Part shown: one piece after another, positions 11,501 through 21,248 of the stretch
How positions within the stretch are numbered: position 1 is the first letter of the stretch
Layout of the letters: each line of letters opens with the position of its first letter
Assembly (NCBI RefSeq): GCF_029931775.1
Contig: NW_026612055.1
Location: 62,001-126,000, forward strand
Direction: 5' to 3'
DNA: 64,000 bases
Source of the DNA: Euleptes europaea
Lineage: Eukaryota > Chordata > Lepidosauria > Squamata > Sphaerodactylidae
Notes under the pieces: model-generated
Databases searched by the model: none
Told to the model about the DNA's origin: nothing
The model's input: the letters and a program-made list of their open reading frames with translations, nothing else
Position numbers and translations under genes: made by a program

Positions 11501-14500
11501 GAAAAGGAGGAGTTTGAGGATCCAGTGGCTTTTCCTCTTGCACAGAAGTGGTGCATCTGGGACTTGTCTGATCTAAATCTCTTTTTGGAGAGCATCAAGA
11601 AGCAATTCGAAGGTAATGAAGAAACCCTGCAGGGATTTCAGAATGAATGTTAGCTTGGGCTAGATGTCTTTTAGGCTGCTTATATTGGGGTCCCCAACCA
11701 TTTTAAGCCCATGGTCCCCTTTGGAATTCAGACACAGCATGGTGGGCGCAGCCACAAATTAGCTTCCACTGGAAGTGGAGCCAGCCACAAAATGGCTGCT
11801 GCAGCTTACCTTCAGTCACACAGAGAAGATTCTTCTGCTGTTGGTGGCAGAAGCTGTTAAAACAATATTTTAAAAAAGCTAACCAGCCAATCAGAAGCCT
11901 TGCTTGGCAAAAGTGCCACCTCGAGTTGGCCTTTTCATTAAATACTTGACAGACACCAATAAAGGGATTGGTGGGTGCCATGTTGGGGACCCCTGGCTTA
12001 TATCATTAAAAGACACAGGAATAGGAGGAGTGTGTGTACGAATTAGGTAATTCACCGTGGAAAGTTTTCTGTTCAGATTTCTCCTGCAACTTTCGTTCTA
12101 AATTGCATTGTGTGGATTTTCTCAAAATTATTTTCTGTTGCTTTTCTCTAGTCATTTGTGTCTGTGGACTGGCAAACTGGTTGGTAGTTGTGGAATGAGC
12201 ACCTAAAATGAAAGGGAAGGGAAGGAAACTGCCCTTCAGGGCATCCTCATTTAATGGAGAGACCCACCCCATCCCTTTCAGGAATACCTACCCCCTTTCT
12301 CATTGCAGCTTGTCTGTGGCCAAATTGGACCTATCGAAACTGGTCTCTTTGACTGAGTGTGAGTGTTTGCTTGAGCATGTAGTAGCTGAGCCCACAGAAT
12401 AGTCTCAGGGGAACTGATAGCGCTGTCTCAAGCAGATTTACACCCTCCTAAGCCAATTTAAATCAGCAGAGTTAGAAGGGGGTAAGTCTGCTTAGGATGG
12501 CACTGCTGTATGGAATCATCAGGTGTCTGGCTTTAAGACTGAAGGTTGCTCTGTGGAGAGTGATTAAGTGTTTGATCTTGATTGGTGGGGGAGGTCTTTT
12601 TAAGGCATTAGCCTTATCCTGGCAACAGCTGGTCTTTTTGCTCTTTTAGAGAGTAGGATGGTTTTAATTGCATGTTATAAATTCAGAGCATTTTCTTTAT
12701 TTTTTCCAAAATAAATTTCACTTTACAGTACAGGTGAGAGGAGCTGTGCATGTTGTGAATGCAACTTTCCTGGGAAAGAACCAAAGGCTGGAGAGATAAG
12801 GCTTTGGCAAAGAAAAGGTCTTGACCTTATTATTAAAAGAACTTCATCTTACCCATTGGGAGTCTGAAGGGGCTGTCGTTAGCATTTCAGACATGGGCGA
12901 GAGGTTGTCAGTCGATACAACTGCAGAACCTCTTTTTGGAAGGATCCTAAGTTTAGCTGGAGTGGACCCTTGGGCCTCAGTCCTTAGCATGCTTTCTGTG
13001 AAGTGAATCTCCAGTCACTCAAAGTGATTAGTAAAAAGAAATGTGAATATTTCCACACAAATAAAATTTGGAATCCACCCCCCAGAAGTAGGTGTTACTT
13101 AACCTTTCAGCCAAAACTTAGAAGAAATATGTACGCGTGTGCCATCAAGTCACAACCAACTTATGCAGACCCCAGAAAGAAATATTCAAGGCAAGTGAGA
13201 AGCAGAGATTTCTTTTCCCATTGCAGAATCTTTGATCTCCCAACCAAGTACCAACCCTGGTTAGCTTTTGATATCTGATGCGGTGGGGCTATACCATGGC
13301 ACCTTCCCTCCCTGAGAGAAAAAGAGGCCATATTATTAACTGATGTTTTTGTCACAAGATTGGTGATAGGTACAAGGATCTGCTGCTCACATTCATTTCT
13401 TTTGCTTCTTCAGACACTCTGGATTCTGGATTTTACTTGCAGAAAGGTAAATGTTTCTTCATACACCGATCAATTATTTCTTAACTAAAAAGCTTCACCT
13501 TACAATATGTGTTCTTCTACTTGGTGTTTTTCCAGAGATATCATTACTGGACGCTCTTGTTTTGTTCCTCAACATTTCTCCCTCCCTGCCACGGCCAGTT
13601 CCTTCTTGTTCTGAGGAGGTCTGTCAGGGTGAAAGAGAAGGTGGACTCTTGAGGGGATGAACTGCCTCCTTTCACCTACCTGACGCCATGTTGAAATGAC
13701 GGGAGGCCCTTGAGGACCTTTCAGAATCCTGCCCATGAGAGACCCAGACCAGGTTGGGAATCCCATTTCTCTCAGTGGATTTCTCTACCTGCTTTTCAGG
13801 TTTCCCTCATTTTCAAGGTGCTATAAATTGTGTATTGGATCCACTGGTTTGTGGAATGGCAGTGTATAAAGGCAGAAGTCCAGCGTGCCCTGGTGTTGTT
13901 TTCCACTTATTCACACATAATTTGTATTTGATGTTTGGGAGAAGAAGTGGAACTACGTGCCTGTCACTCACAAGCCTCCTCTTCAGCTCTTCCGCCTCCC
14001 CAGCTGTCACTCAGATGCACACTTCTGGGCAGGAGGAGGCTTTCTTCTGAGTATATTTTAGAGCGAATTCAGAAAGAAAGGAGATGTTTGCAGGACGAAT
14101 GCTGGCTTAGATCCATTTTGCTCCCTTCTGCATAGGGTCAATTATTGGCTGCTGTTGGTCAGTTATTGTCTGTTTATATAAATAGGTTTTCAAACAGAAT
14201 GGGGGTATATTGAAACATATCAGTCCTTTCCCAAAGCTTTTAGTAATGTTGCAGAACTGGTTTTTGGAGAGGTAACTCCTGGATATTGGATGTATGTGTG
14301 CGTTCAAGGCAGCAAAGTTCTACCTCACTGTAAAGTTACCTCTGCTTTAAAAAGTTTTTACCCTTTGGTGCTGCCAAACTTGCAAGCATCAGAATAGCAT
14401 TTTCAAGGCTCTGCAAAATATATGTGAGGCAAGGAAACCCGTTCTTGATGCCTAAGGATGTTTGTTTCTTAGCTGAGTTCCAGAATTAAAGTCTTTGTAT

Positions 14501-17010
14501 TCTTCTGCCAAAGGTGACTATTGAGGCATCCATTTTTCCAGCCCAGGTAGGTCATGCTTGAAGTTTGATAGCTCTGTGATGGTAACTCCAGTGCAGAAGG
14601 ACTTCCAATTGGTAATATTGCAGCTCTTTTTAAACTGCCACTGAGGATACCATAAGAGAGCTTAGTTTTTGCAGAGCTGTCAGTAAGTGCTTCCACAGGA
14701 GCAGGGAGGGGACATGAATCCAATACCAAGGATATTTCTGTAAATTCTAGCTTGATCCTGGCCATCTTCTCACAGGTTATTAGCCCTGGGTTCATCCTTT
14801 TGGGGAAGTGGTTCCCCCCCCCCTGCTTCCTAACCACATTTGTGCACCTGCTGGGATTTCCCAGGTTTTCTCTGATCTTTCTCAAACCTGGATTGCGGTA
14901 AAGCTTGGATGTCTACTATGTGGTTAAGAAAATCCAGATTTTCCCACCTATGTAAGCAGCCATTTCCCTGATGCTTTCCTTGTGGTGATCATTTCCTTCC
15001 CTCACCTCTGGGGGGATTTTTAGTTTTTTAAATATAGGAAATGGTATTATCATTACATAGATATAATGTTTTACCAATACGTATATCTGATTCTCAGAAT
15101 TACCAGCCTTCATGAAAAAATAAGTCTCTAGACCTTTCTGTTGTGACAATATACAAGGAAAGGCATCAATATAATGATATGGCCCAATGGAGGGGGGTGG
15201 GCGCTGCTGGGGGACTGGAGCAGGGGAAGTGGGAGGGGGAACCTGCCATACAGAAGTCCTATTCTTGTTGCTGCGCTTTATCAGTAGCTTCACCAGCAAC
15301 AAGGAAACTGCACAAGCCCCTCCCTGTGTGGAAACCACCGCTGAAGCACCTGGGTCTCTCTAGAAGACGTAGAGAATTTCAAGGGAATCTAAATCCTGCT
15401 CTGTCTTCCTTCGCCCCAGTTCCCTTTTCTGTGAAGAACAGAAACCATTAGGGAGGTTTTTTTGGTTCAAGGTGTTCTGGGAGACACCTTGAATGACAGC
15501 AGAAGAGGGGTAATCATTTTTAGAACAAATAATTGAAGGTTGGGTTGAGCAGAAATATTCTTGGGTTACAGGAAAAAAATGTACAGCCATAGAGGTCCAT
15601 ACAAAACCTCATTATTTATTTTTAAAATTGTCATAGAACATTGTGAAATCTTTCAAGCACACCAGAGGTCTTCATCAGGCTGGCTGTTGCAACCTTTAAA
15701 AAGACAGAAGAGTGAAAGGCAGATTGTGCAGGCTGTGGAGTGAGGGTCTGATCTCGCAGGCATCCGCTGAGGGGTGCAGGCAGGACATCAGCTCCACTTT
15801 ACTGCTGTTGTAATAGTACCTTACAGGACATTCCCTGAGAAGCTGCATTCAGTCCAATCTTTGTTATTTCACTAAAATACATAAACTACTTCAAGTCCAT
15901 CCAAAATTGTCCCAAATGCCAGCTGAGACACACATCTCCCTGGCAGGCTGAAAGCAATGGCAACTCCCTTCTAGTCTCTCTTTTGTTCAAAGTCAATTAA
16001 AGCCAAATTCAGTGGTATTGCCTGTTTTAAGATGTGTCTGGTATCAGGACTGAGAACCATGACCCGTTCAACCCATTCTGTGCCTCTGCTCATTTTCATG
16101 TGATTTGGGTGTTTGTGTAAATGCTCTGTCGTGTGATTTCTTATGGGGGGAAATTCGGTGACTGGATTATCCATGGTTCTCTTCTCTCTCAAGGTCCCCT
16201 GCTTGGGATACGATGTGGTATTTGTGTTCTTTTGGGTTTTTATTGTTGATTTTATCTGCTTTCTCTGGAAGCTCAGAGGAAGTCTGCTCTGCTGTTTAGC
16301 AGCTCAGGAGAAGGCAGGAGAGTCTGTGAAATCCAGGAGGGGGTTGTGAAGAGGTGGGAACAGGAGGAGGACGCAGAAAAGGCCAGAGGGAGAAATCTCC
16401 CAGCTGAAAACGCTTCTCTTGTCTCCTCGTTTCCCCCCCAACAGCATGTGTGACTCTGGATCCAGACACGGCCCATCCCGGACTCCTCCTGTCTGAGGAC
16501 TGGAAAAGCGTGAGAGATGGAGAAAAAGCTCAAGCTCTGCCTGACTGGAAAAGCATGAGATGGGGAGGAAAAGCTCAGTCTCTGCCCAGCAACCCTGAGA
16601 GATTTTCCACATATACTGCTGTGCTGGGCCGTGAGGGATTCACAGCAGGCCGCCATTTCTGGGAAGTCCTTGTGGGAAGTGAGGAAAGATGGGCTGTGGG
16701 GGTGGCCAGAGAGTCCGTGAGGAGGAAGGGAAGGATCACCTTTGGTCCCGAGAGAGGGATCTGGGCTGTGGGGAAGTGGTGTGGGCACTACAGGGCTTCC
16801 ATAAAAGGACAATACCATCCCCTGTCCCTGACCAGGGAGCCCAAGAGGATTCGAGTCTGCCTGAACTACGCTGGGGGCCGAGTGGCCTTTTTCGACGCTG
16901 ACCGAGGAGCCCTGATCCACGAGTTCTCCGGAGCCTCCTTCTCTGGAGAGACCCTCCTGCCCTTCTTTTGGGTGAATTCAAAAGCCCACCTCAAGCTCTC
17001 TTCTTCTTAA
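2108..17010 (+). CDS. TRIM-family E3 ubiquitin ligase, copy A (eight coding exons)
   Basis: Joined exons: 2108-2545, 3480-3644, 4896-4991, 6066-6296, 7495-7517, 9720-9838 (or 11494-11612), 13414-13446, 16445-17010. They give 1671 nt, 556 aa. Order: C3HC4 RING (Cys16 to Cys57), B-box 2 type (C102 to H133), a second B-box (C157 to H188), coiled coil (about 202-310), linker exons, then PRY-SPRY (about 370-556). By family, such proteins are RING-type ubiquitin ligases whose coiled coil dimerises and whose SPRY binds targets. The start at 2108 has a strong context (gccATGg) and begins MAAGG like reptile RFP-like TRIMs. All introns are GT-AG. Odd points are the extra B-box exon, a duplicated 119-nt exon and a 45-nt longer PRY than copy C. 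TRIM27/TRIM39/TRIM7-like is as close as I can name it. Confidence 0.85.
2775..2870 (-). repeat. tRNA-derived SINE fragment (3' part)
   Basis: Recognised from 'gaagaagagttggttttta' and 'acttaagggagaatcaaac', the reverse complement of the tail of a common lizard tRNA-SINE (the fuller copy is at 22872-23159). Present in A and C (47706-47800) but absent at the matching point of copy B, so it inserted after A/B divergence. Confidence 0.6.
3480..3644 (+). CDS. Copy A exon 2: additional B-box exon
   Basis: 165 nt, phase 0 at both ends, acceptor 'gggcatcag|GCA', donor AAG|GTGGGA. It encodes 55 residues with a complete B-box 2 ligand set, C157-X2-H160-X7-C168-X7-C176-X2-C179-X5-H185-X2-H188. The usual TRIM ladder goes straight from the RING/B-box exon to the 96-nt exon, so this exon is extra. 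Because it is in phase, it can be included or skipped without harming the frame. Confidence 0.75.
4108..4300 (-). repeat. tRNA-derived SINE in intron 2 of copy A
   Basis: The minus strand reads a pol III-like head, 'ggctcagtgggagagcat' followed by 'agaaggtcccaggtttac', then a body ending in 'aaggcagcttcat'. This matches the widespread squamate tRNA-SINE type. Same insertion in C (49037-49228) and B (about 28431-28622). Confidence 0.65.
4896..4991 (+). CDS. Copy A exon 3: coiled-coil start (96 nt)
   Basis: Exactly 96 nt, the standard length for this TRIM exon. Begins [14 protein letters not shown] and ends ESQDLL. Acceptor 'tcctcccccag', donor CTC|GTAAGT. Phase 0 at both ends. Confidence 0.9.
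6066..6296 (+). CDS. Copy A exon 4: main coiled coil (231 nt)
   Basis: 231 nt, the standard TRIM coiled-coil exon length. Begins [14 protein letters not shown] and ends QQPASELLQ. Rich in Glu, Leu and Lys with heptad-like spacing. Acceptor 'tatatctcag', donor CAG|GTAAGA. Phase 0. Open throughout, unlike its counterpart in copy B. Confidence 0.9.
6597..7000. repeat. Intronic block, first occurrence in copy A
   Basis: Begins near 'atttaaaaggaggatgtgc' and runs through 'aaggtgacagagttt' to 'gctttaaaggaaagg'. A second version lies at 10560-11045 between the two 119-nt exons, and the copy B counterpart is 31855-32340. Origin unknown; it could be an old interspersed repeat or plain intron. Confidence 0.5.
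7495..7517 (+). CDS. Copy A exon 5: 23-nt microexon
   Basis: The 23-nt exon typical of TRIM genes, encoding DARCTLQ plus two bases of the next codon. Acceptor 'ttttctttag', donor GAG|GTAAGT. Confidence 0.85.
7757..7960 (+). mobile_element. hAT-like short element, fragment
   Basis: Starts 'ggggtccccaacc' and carries 'ggtgggcgcag' and 'aaaatggctgcc', as in the complete element at 11686-11995. The right terminus is missing. Counterparts are at about 33108 in B and 52686 in C. Confidence 0.5.
8845..9175 (-). repeat. Two SINE pieces side by side (intron 5 of copy A)
   Basis: 8845-8962 resembles the tRNA-like head and body of a Sauria-type SINE (minus strand 'ccctggttcaatccc', 'ctgggtgacctta'). 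8965-9175 is a second tRNA-SINE of the type at 4108, with a degraded pol III head near 9130-9170. Orthologous in B (34450-34806) and C (53774-54104). Confidence 0.55.
9720..9838 (+). CDS. Copy A exon 6a: 119-nt linker exon, first version
   Basis: Acceptor 'tttctcaag|G', donor AAAG|GTAATG. Completes Arg, then reads [19 protein letters not shown] and on to [10 protein letters not shown]. Enters with two bases carried over and leaves with one, matching the next 33-nt exon. A second version lies at 11494-11612. Since 119 is not a multiple of three, using both or neither would shift the frame. Confidence 0.8.
9913..10056 (+). mobile_element. hAT-like short element, left half
   Basis: Starts 'gggatccccaacc' after 'gcttatatt', exactly as the complete element at 11686, but stops at 'cacacagggaagatc', where a CR1 fragment begins. 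It marks one breakpoint of the internal exon duplication. Confidence 0.6.
10057..10093 (-). mobile_element. CR1 LINE 3' end fragment
   Basis: 'atcatagaatcatagagtt' and 'ggaagggaccaccaggg' are the reverse complement of the conserved CR1 3' terminus. Only the last about 37 bp remain, between the hAT half and the LTR-like element. Confidence 0.6.
10094..10556 (-). mobile_element. LTR-like element, probable solo LTR
   Basis: About 463 bp. On the minus strand it starts TGGGAGAATTTG and ends AATTCTCACA, so it has TG...CA ends, with an AATAAA-type signal inside near 10290. No internal region and no second LTR are seen nearby. I found no clean target duplication. Present in both A and C (55023-55486), absent in B, so older than the A/C duplication. 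Family not determined; a fossil. Confidence 0.5.
10560..11045. repeat. B-like intronic block between the two 119-nt exons
   Basis: About 480 bp, nearly identical to copy B 31855-32340 (both share 'gtatattgaggtgaacg' and 'tttaaagggctgaaagg') and less similar to copy A's own 6597-7000. It suggests that a B-type segment was copied into the ancestor of A and C. Confidence 0.65.
11494..11612 (+). CDS. Copy A exon 6b: 119-nt linker exon, alternative version
   Basis: Same length, same splice signals and same phases as exon 6a, reading [19 protein letters not shown] and ending [10 protein letters not shown]. Fully open. Its intronic flanks are homologous to those of 6a, including the start of the same hAT-like element downstream. 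It must be mutually exclusive with 6a if a full-length product is made. Confidence 0.7.
11686..11995 (+). mobile_element. hAT-type short DNA transposon, complete
   Basis: 310 bp with ends 'tggggtccccaacc' and 'ttggggacccctg' and a perfect 8-bp target duplication GCTTATAT at 11678-11685 and 11996-12003. An 8-bp duplication is the hAT hallmark. Same insertion in B (35594-35916) and C (56616-56925), so it predates all three gene copies. Confidence 0.8.
12004..13124. other. Intron 6 of copy A, unassigned part
   Basis: Nothing coding seen. Unique-looking intronic sequence that still aligns in patches with copy B (35925-36470), which is shorter here. Confidence 0.5.
13125..13310 (-). repeat. 5S-rRNA-derived SINE, degenerate
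   Basis: 'gatctcccaaccaagtacc', 'aaccctggttagcttttga' and 'tgatgcggtggggct' are a worn reverse complement of the 5S rRNA internal promoter region, followed by a 'gccatcaagtcacaacc' tail typical of 5S-Sauria SINEs. Orthologous in B (36473-36655) and C (58055-58240). Not a 5S gene. Confidence 0.6.
13414..13446 (+). CDS. Copy A exon 7: 33-nt exon
   Basis: 33 nt between 'tgcttcttcag' and AAAG|GTAAAT. Encodes [11 protein letters not shown] using one base from the previous exon and leaving one base for the next. Short exons of about this size before the SPRY exon are normal in this TRIM subgroup. Confidence 0.8.
13447..16444. other. Intron 7 of copy A
   Basis: No exon-like open frame with splice sites seen. 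It aligns along its length with C and, with gaps, with copy B 36800-40402. The tract near 15640-15790 with 'ttcatcaggctggctgttg' may be a repeat end but I cannot name it. There is no Penelope-like insertion at the site occupied in B (empty site near 14960). Confidence 0.55.
16445..17010 (+). CDS. Copy A exon 8: PRY-SPRY (B30.2) domain and stop
   Basis: Acceptor 'ccccccaacag|CA'. Starts [12 protein letters not shown] (the PRY 'LDP' motif), contains [12 protein letters not shown] ('WEV' motif) and [14 protein letters not shown], and ends at TAA 17008-17010. It is 45 nt longer than copies B and C because the tract 'WKS..DGEKAQ' is followed by a second, B-like '[11 protein letters not shown]'. 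The rest is typical of the family. This domain normally sets target binding. Confidence 0.9.
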
Positions 17011-17154
17011 GACCGTTTCTCCACACCAGGAGCATCAATGAGGCCTCTCCGGGCTCCCAATCACCAAAACTGACTGGAGTAAAAGGGAGACATTCCCCTT
17101 TTTAAATTGTATCTCATTTCTGAAAGACAAAGTAACACATTTCACTTTATAAGG

Positions 17155-17160
17155 AATAAA
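17155..17160 (+). terminator. Polyadenylation signal AATAAA, copy A
   Basis: AATAAA 145 bp after the stop of copy A, in the region that still aligns with copy B before the L1 insertion. Retained in copy C at 62037; changed in copy B. Confidence 0.5.
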
Positions 17161-18178
17161 AGGCTTTTTCTCAGGGAGAACTGTGCATAGACTCCCCCCC
17201 TCCCCCACCCCTGGGACTCCTCCAGCCTCCATTCCTTTCAAGCACAAGAGGAAGAACTGAAGAACAACACGAGGAAGAAAGAGGCCCCTGAAAGTCTAAG
17301 TTAATATTCTGGACTTTCTATTTTCTTTTGCTTTACTGTGCATCACCTGATAGGATTTGCCTCTCTGTTCATCATGGCCTTTCTGAAGGGCGCATAAGAC
17401 CCTCTCCCTATAAAGGTTGATACATTCATCACAGTTGTGGTTCAGTTATACCACTGGCTGCAAAGATGTTGCTCTTATGATAAAGTTATGTAACCTTGAA
17501 AACTGCTGGCTTGAACTTCCGGGTCAGAGAGGAACCGCCGTGGACACGCGTCGGATCGCGCTCCGGCTAAGGGTTGCTGGGGGGCAAAAAAACCTGCCCC
17601 CCCTCCAGGCAAGCGGCACCCCTCGGGAAAAGAGGGGATGCTGATTCAGGCGCAGGCGAGCGGGCCGTCCTAGTAGCGGTCCCTGCTGAGAAATCGTCGG
17701 AGACCGCTCGGACGGAGAGCAGCTGAGAAGCGGGCGCCATTTTCTTCTACCGGCAGCCGGGACAAGCAGCGGGGATTCTCTGATTTAATCACATCAAGTA
17801 ACTTCAATCTAGTGAATCTTACTAAATTTCACAACTGAGGTGTCCAACAGTCATTTATTGGGAGGGGGAAAGCATCCTTTTGACTTGCTATAACTCTACT
17901 AACAGGATCTGAACTGAAACTTGGCTTTTTGCCAGCCATTGCGCAGTTTAAAATCCAGCTGTGCCAACTACTGAAATCACTCATAAAAGGTTCTGTGAGC
18001 TGGGAAATAGTTGGCATGAAATAAATTTTGAATAAAGTGATTATCAAGAATCACTCTCTAAGGTCTGGAATATAAATCAAGTTCCAGGTTTTAACACAGA
18101 TTTCTAAGTTGATGTATTGAACAGTGAAAGCCACACACCCCTCTTTGTGGATTACAAATTGCAGCCAACCTAGGACTA

Positions 18179-19243
18179 ATGGGAGATAAAGATAAGAAAG
18201 AAAAGCACTCTAAAGAGTATCTTAAGGACTCCAAACAATTGCAAATACAGCAGTCTTCTCAACAAACAAGGAGAACTTCAGTCCCAAACATAAATTTAAC
18301 ACCAGTGACTTCACCCTCCTTAATGGTTACTTCTGTTACAGCCAAAATGGGACCAAAGCCAAAAATGGAGGACACTCTCAGTTCTCTTCATGAAATGATG
18401 GCAAAAACACTTCAAGAGGTGACAGCTATAAAAGGGGAACTGTGCCAAAATACAGTGGCCATCTCTGCCTTAAGAGATTCAATTACCTCTCTGACTGTAA
18501 GACAAGACAAGGTGGAGATTAAGCTTCAGAAATGCTCACAAGACAACAAAGAAACAAAAAAAGTGGACACTTTGGAGGTTTCGGTACAAGCATTCCAAGA
18601 AAGAGGAAAAAAGAGAAGCTCATATTCAATGTTGGAGCTTTAAGTTAAAGAGAATTGCATTCGCAGTCTGAAAGAGAAAGCTGAAGGAGGAGACCTAAAA
18701 AGTTTCTTAAAAGTACATCTGGCAGATTTTTTGCAGGAGGAAGAAGAACTCATTGAAGGAATGATTGTAACAACCTGCAGGATCAACTCAGCCTTTGCAA
18801 CCAGAAATAATGTCCCAAGAGATTGTTTGGTTCAACTTTTCTTTAGAGGCCATCGAGATCTTATTCTGAACAAACACTACAAGAATCCACTCACAATAGA
18901 TGGCAACCCGTTGAGAATAATGAAGGAGATTCCTGCAAGGCTACTTAGAAAAAGAAAAGACATCTCAGAGATCGCGGAAAGGCTGAAGTTCAACAGGATT
19001 CAACACAGATCGGAGTATCCACAAGGTATTTCCTTCTTCTTCAAGGCCAAAAGATACAAATTTACAGATACTCTTAAAGCGGAACAATTTCTAATACGAT
19101 ATGATAAGGATCTTCTTAAACCAACAAGACAACAACCTTCAAAGGATCTTCCAGAAGAGGCCAAATCTGCACAAGCAAGTGGAGGGATACAACCAACAGA
19201 ACTGACAGAGGAAGAGTCTTTATCAGATGATAAAGAAGGCTGA
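18179..19243 (+). pseudogene. L1 ORF1 (RNA-binding chaperone), interrupted
   Basis: 154 codons from ATG 18179 to TAA 18641-18643, then the same frame is open again to 19243. The first part is Lys/Gln-rich with a likely coiled coil; the second carries the ORF1p RRM/C-terminal features (LVQLFFRGHRDLIL, RYKFTDTLKAEQFL). One in-frame stop separates them. The same stop occurs in the C copy (63523-63525), so it predates the A/C duplication. Confidence 0.75.
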
Positions 19244-19362
19244 ATTACTTCAGTTAGAACCAAAATGAAAATACGGGGGGGGGGGGGGAGGGAAGGTGGT
19301 TTTTAATAAAGATTTCATTTAAAAATTGGGAAAGGTAAAAATGGAAATAACTGAATATTAAA

Positions 19363-21248
19363 ATGCTGCAGGTATTGTCGTGGAATGTTAATGGTTTGAA
19401 TTCTCCCAATAAGAGGAGGAAGGTATTTTATTATTTACAAAAAACTAAACCCAATATTTTCTGTCTACAGGAAACCCATATTTTGCCAAAGGACATAATA
19501 AGACTTGAACAGCCAAAATTAGGAAAACTTTTTACATCATGTAATGAAAAGAAAAAAGTTAATGGAATAGCTATGTATGTTCCTTTGGTAATGGAACCAA
19601 AGATTGTATATATTGATAATGAAGGTAGAATCTTATTGATAGAAATCACATTTGGATGCCAAAAAATATTGTTGGTGGGCATCTATGCTCCAAATATAAA
19701 TCAAAAGATGTTTTTTAACAAATTGGCGCTAATATTAGCTTAACGTGCTACAGATAAAATGATATGGAAGGGAGATTTTAATGGGGTAATAGAACCAAAG
19801 TTGGATAGATCTACCCAAAAAAAGGGGGGGAAATGTGAGGGTAAACTACCGGGTATTTTTAATGATATTATAGAACAATGGAAAATGTTTGATATCTGGA
19901 GATTGTCAAATGGGAATAAAAAGGGATTTACATATTTTTCATCCAGGCATTCTACTTACTCAAGAATTGATATGATATGGCTCTCTAAAGGATTAATGAC
20001 TATATCAGACAATGCGGAGATCTTACCTAGGGTGTTATCAGATCACAATGTTACAATAAGAGTTAAGATAGGAGAAACAGACCGTGCTCAATAAATATCT
20101 ATTAAAAAATAAAAAGATCGTAGACAAATTAAAGATAGATATACAAAACTATTTTAATGAAAATGTAGTCATGGGAATATCTGATGAGATGGTTTGGGAT
20201 GCTGGTAAAGCAGTATTTAGAGGACTTTTGATTCAACAAAATAAAAGATGGTTTAAAATGAAGGAGACACAAAAAATATTTTACAAGAAATTAGAGAAGA
20301 GGAAAAAAAAAAGAAACACATGACAAATTACTTAAACAGGACCAGGTTAATAATTTGAAAAAGCTACAACAGCAATATGAATTTTTAATTACATCAGAAA
20401 TTGAAAAAAAGTAATGTTTAATAGACAAAGATTTTTTTGAACATGCTAATAAACCGGGTAAGTTGTTGGCTTGGCAGCTCAAACATAAACAAAAGAAGTT
20501 ACCAATTTTAAGGATAAAAAAGAGGGCAAAATAATAAATAAACAAAAGATTATGGAAACATTTGTAGAATATTATACAAATTTATATAGAAGAAATCCGG
20601 TATCAGATAAGGAATTGGATATTTATTTGAAACAATTTGATTGGGAAGAAATATCACAAGAAAATAGGGATTGATTAGATTCTGTGATAACCCCGGAGGA
20701 ATTGAAAGATGCAACTGGTAAGAGTAAGTTAAATAAATCTCCAGGCTTGGATGGATTTACAGCATTTTATTATAAAACCTTTGAAGAGCAATTGTCTCCA
20801 TATTTATTAAAAGTCATGAATTCTTGTTTGCAGAAAGGATCTATGCCCCAGACCTGGAAACAAGCAAATATAGTATTAATACCAAAACCAAACTCAGACT
20901 TGTTAGAAGTTAAAAACTATAGACCTATTTCATTATTGAATAATGATTATAAACTTTTTGTTGATATTTTAGCTACTAGGTTAAAAACGGTTTTGAATGA
21001 TTTTATACATGAAGATCAGGCCGGTTTTTTACCAGGTAGAATGATTAGTCAAAATGTTAGAACAATAATAGATTTGTTAGAATATGTAGAATGTACCACA
21101 ACTCCAGTAGCGATGATTTTTTTAGATGCAGAGAAAGCGTTTGATAATGTTAATTGGAGATTTATGAAAAAAATATTAGAACATATGGGTATGGGAGTTG
21201 GCTTTAAGACAGCTATTGAGAGTATATATACTCAACAAACAGCTAGAC
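19363..21248 (+). pseudogene. L1 ORF2 (endonuclease and reverse transcriptase), decayed
   Basis: 19363-20094 is the apurinic-type endonuclease (LSWNVNGLNS, FCLQETH, WKGDFN, SRIDMIW), with an in-frame TAA at 19741. 20084-20323 continues in another frame. 20684-21248 is the N-terminal half of the reverse transcriptase (NKSPGLDGF, YRPISLLN, FLDAEKAFDNVNW). The catalytic YADD region and the C-terminus are absent because the element is cut at 21249. At least three lesions plus the truncation. Confidence 0.8.

Larger units (their letters stand above)
17515..21248 (+). mobile_element. L1-like LINE, broken and 3'-truncated
   Basis: Starts in a CpG-rich leader near 'acttccgggtcagagagg', followed by ORF1 (from 18179) and ORF2 (from 19363) with endonuclease and reverse transcriptase parts. 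It stops abruptly at a hAT-like end at 21249. The region before 17515 still aligns with the 3' flank of copy B, so it inserted downstream of gene A. The C block carries the same element from about 62397. It cannot move on its own. Confidence 0.8.

Noticed and set aside
13447-16444. Extra coding exon in intron 7
   Set aside because: Open frames here are not conserved between A and B and lack paired splice sites in a usable phase.
16273-16920. 215-aa minus-strand frame opposite the SPRY exon
   Set aside because: Low-complexity Ser/Pro-rich shadow of the coding strand.
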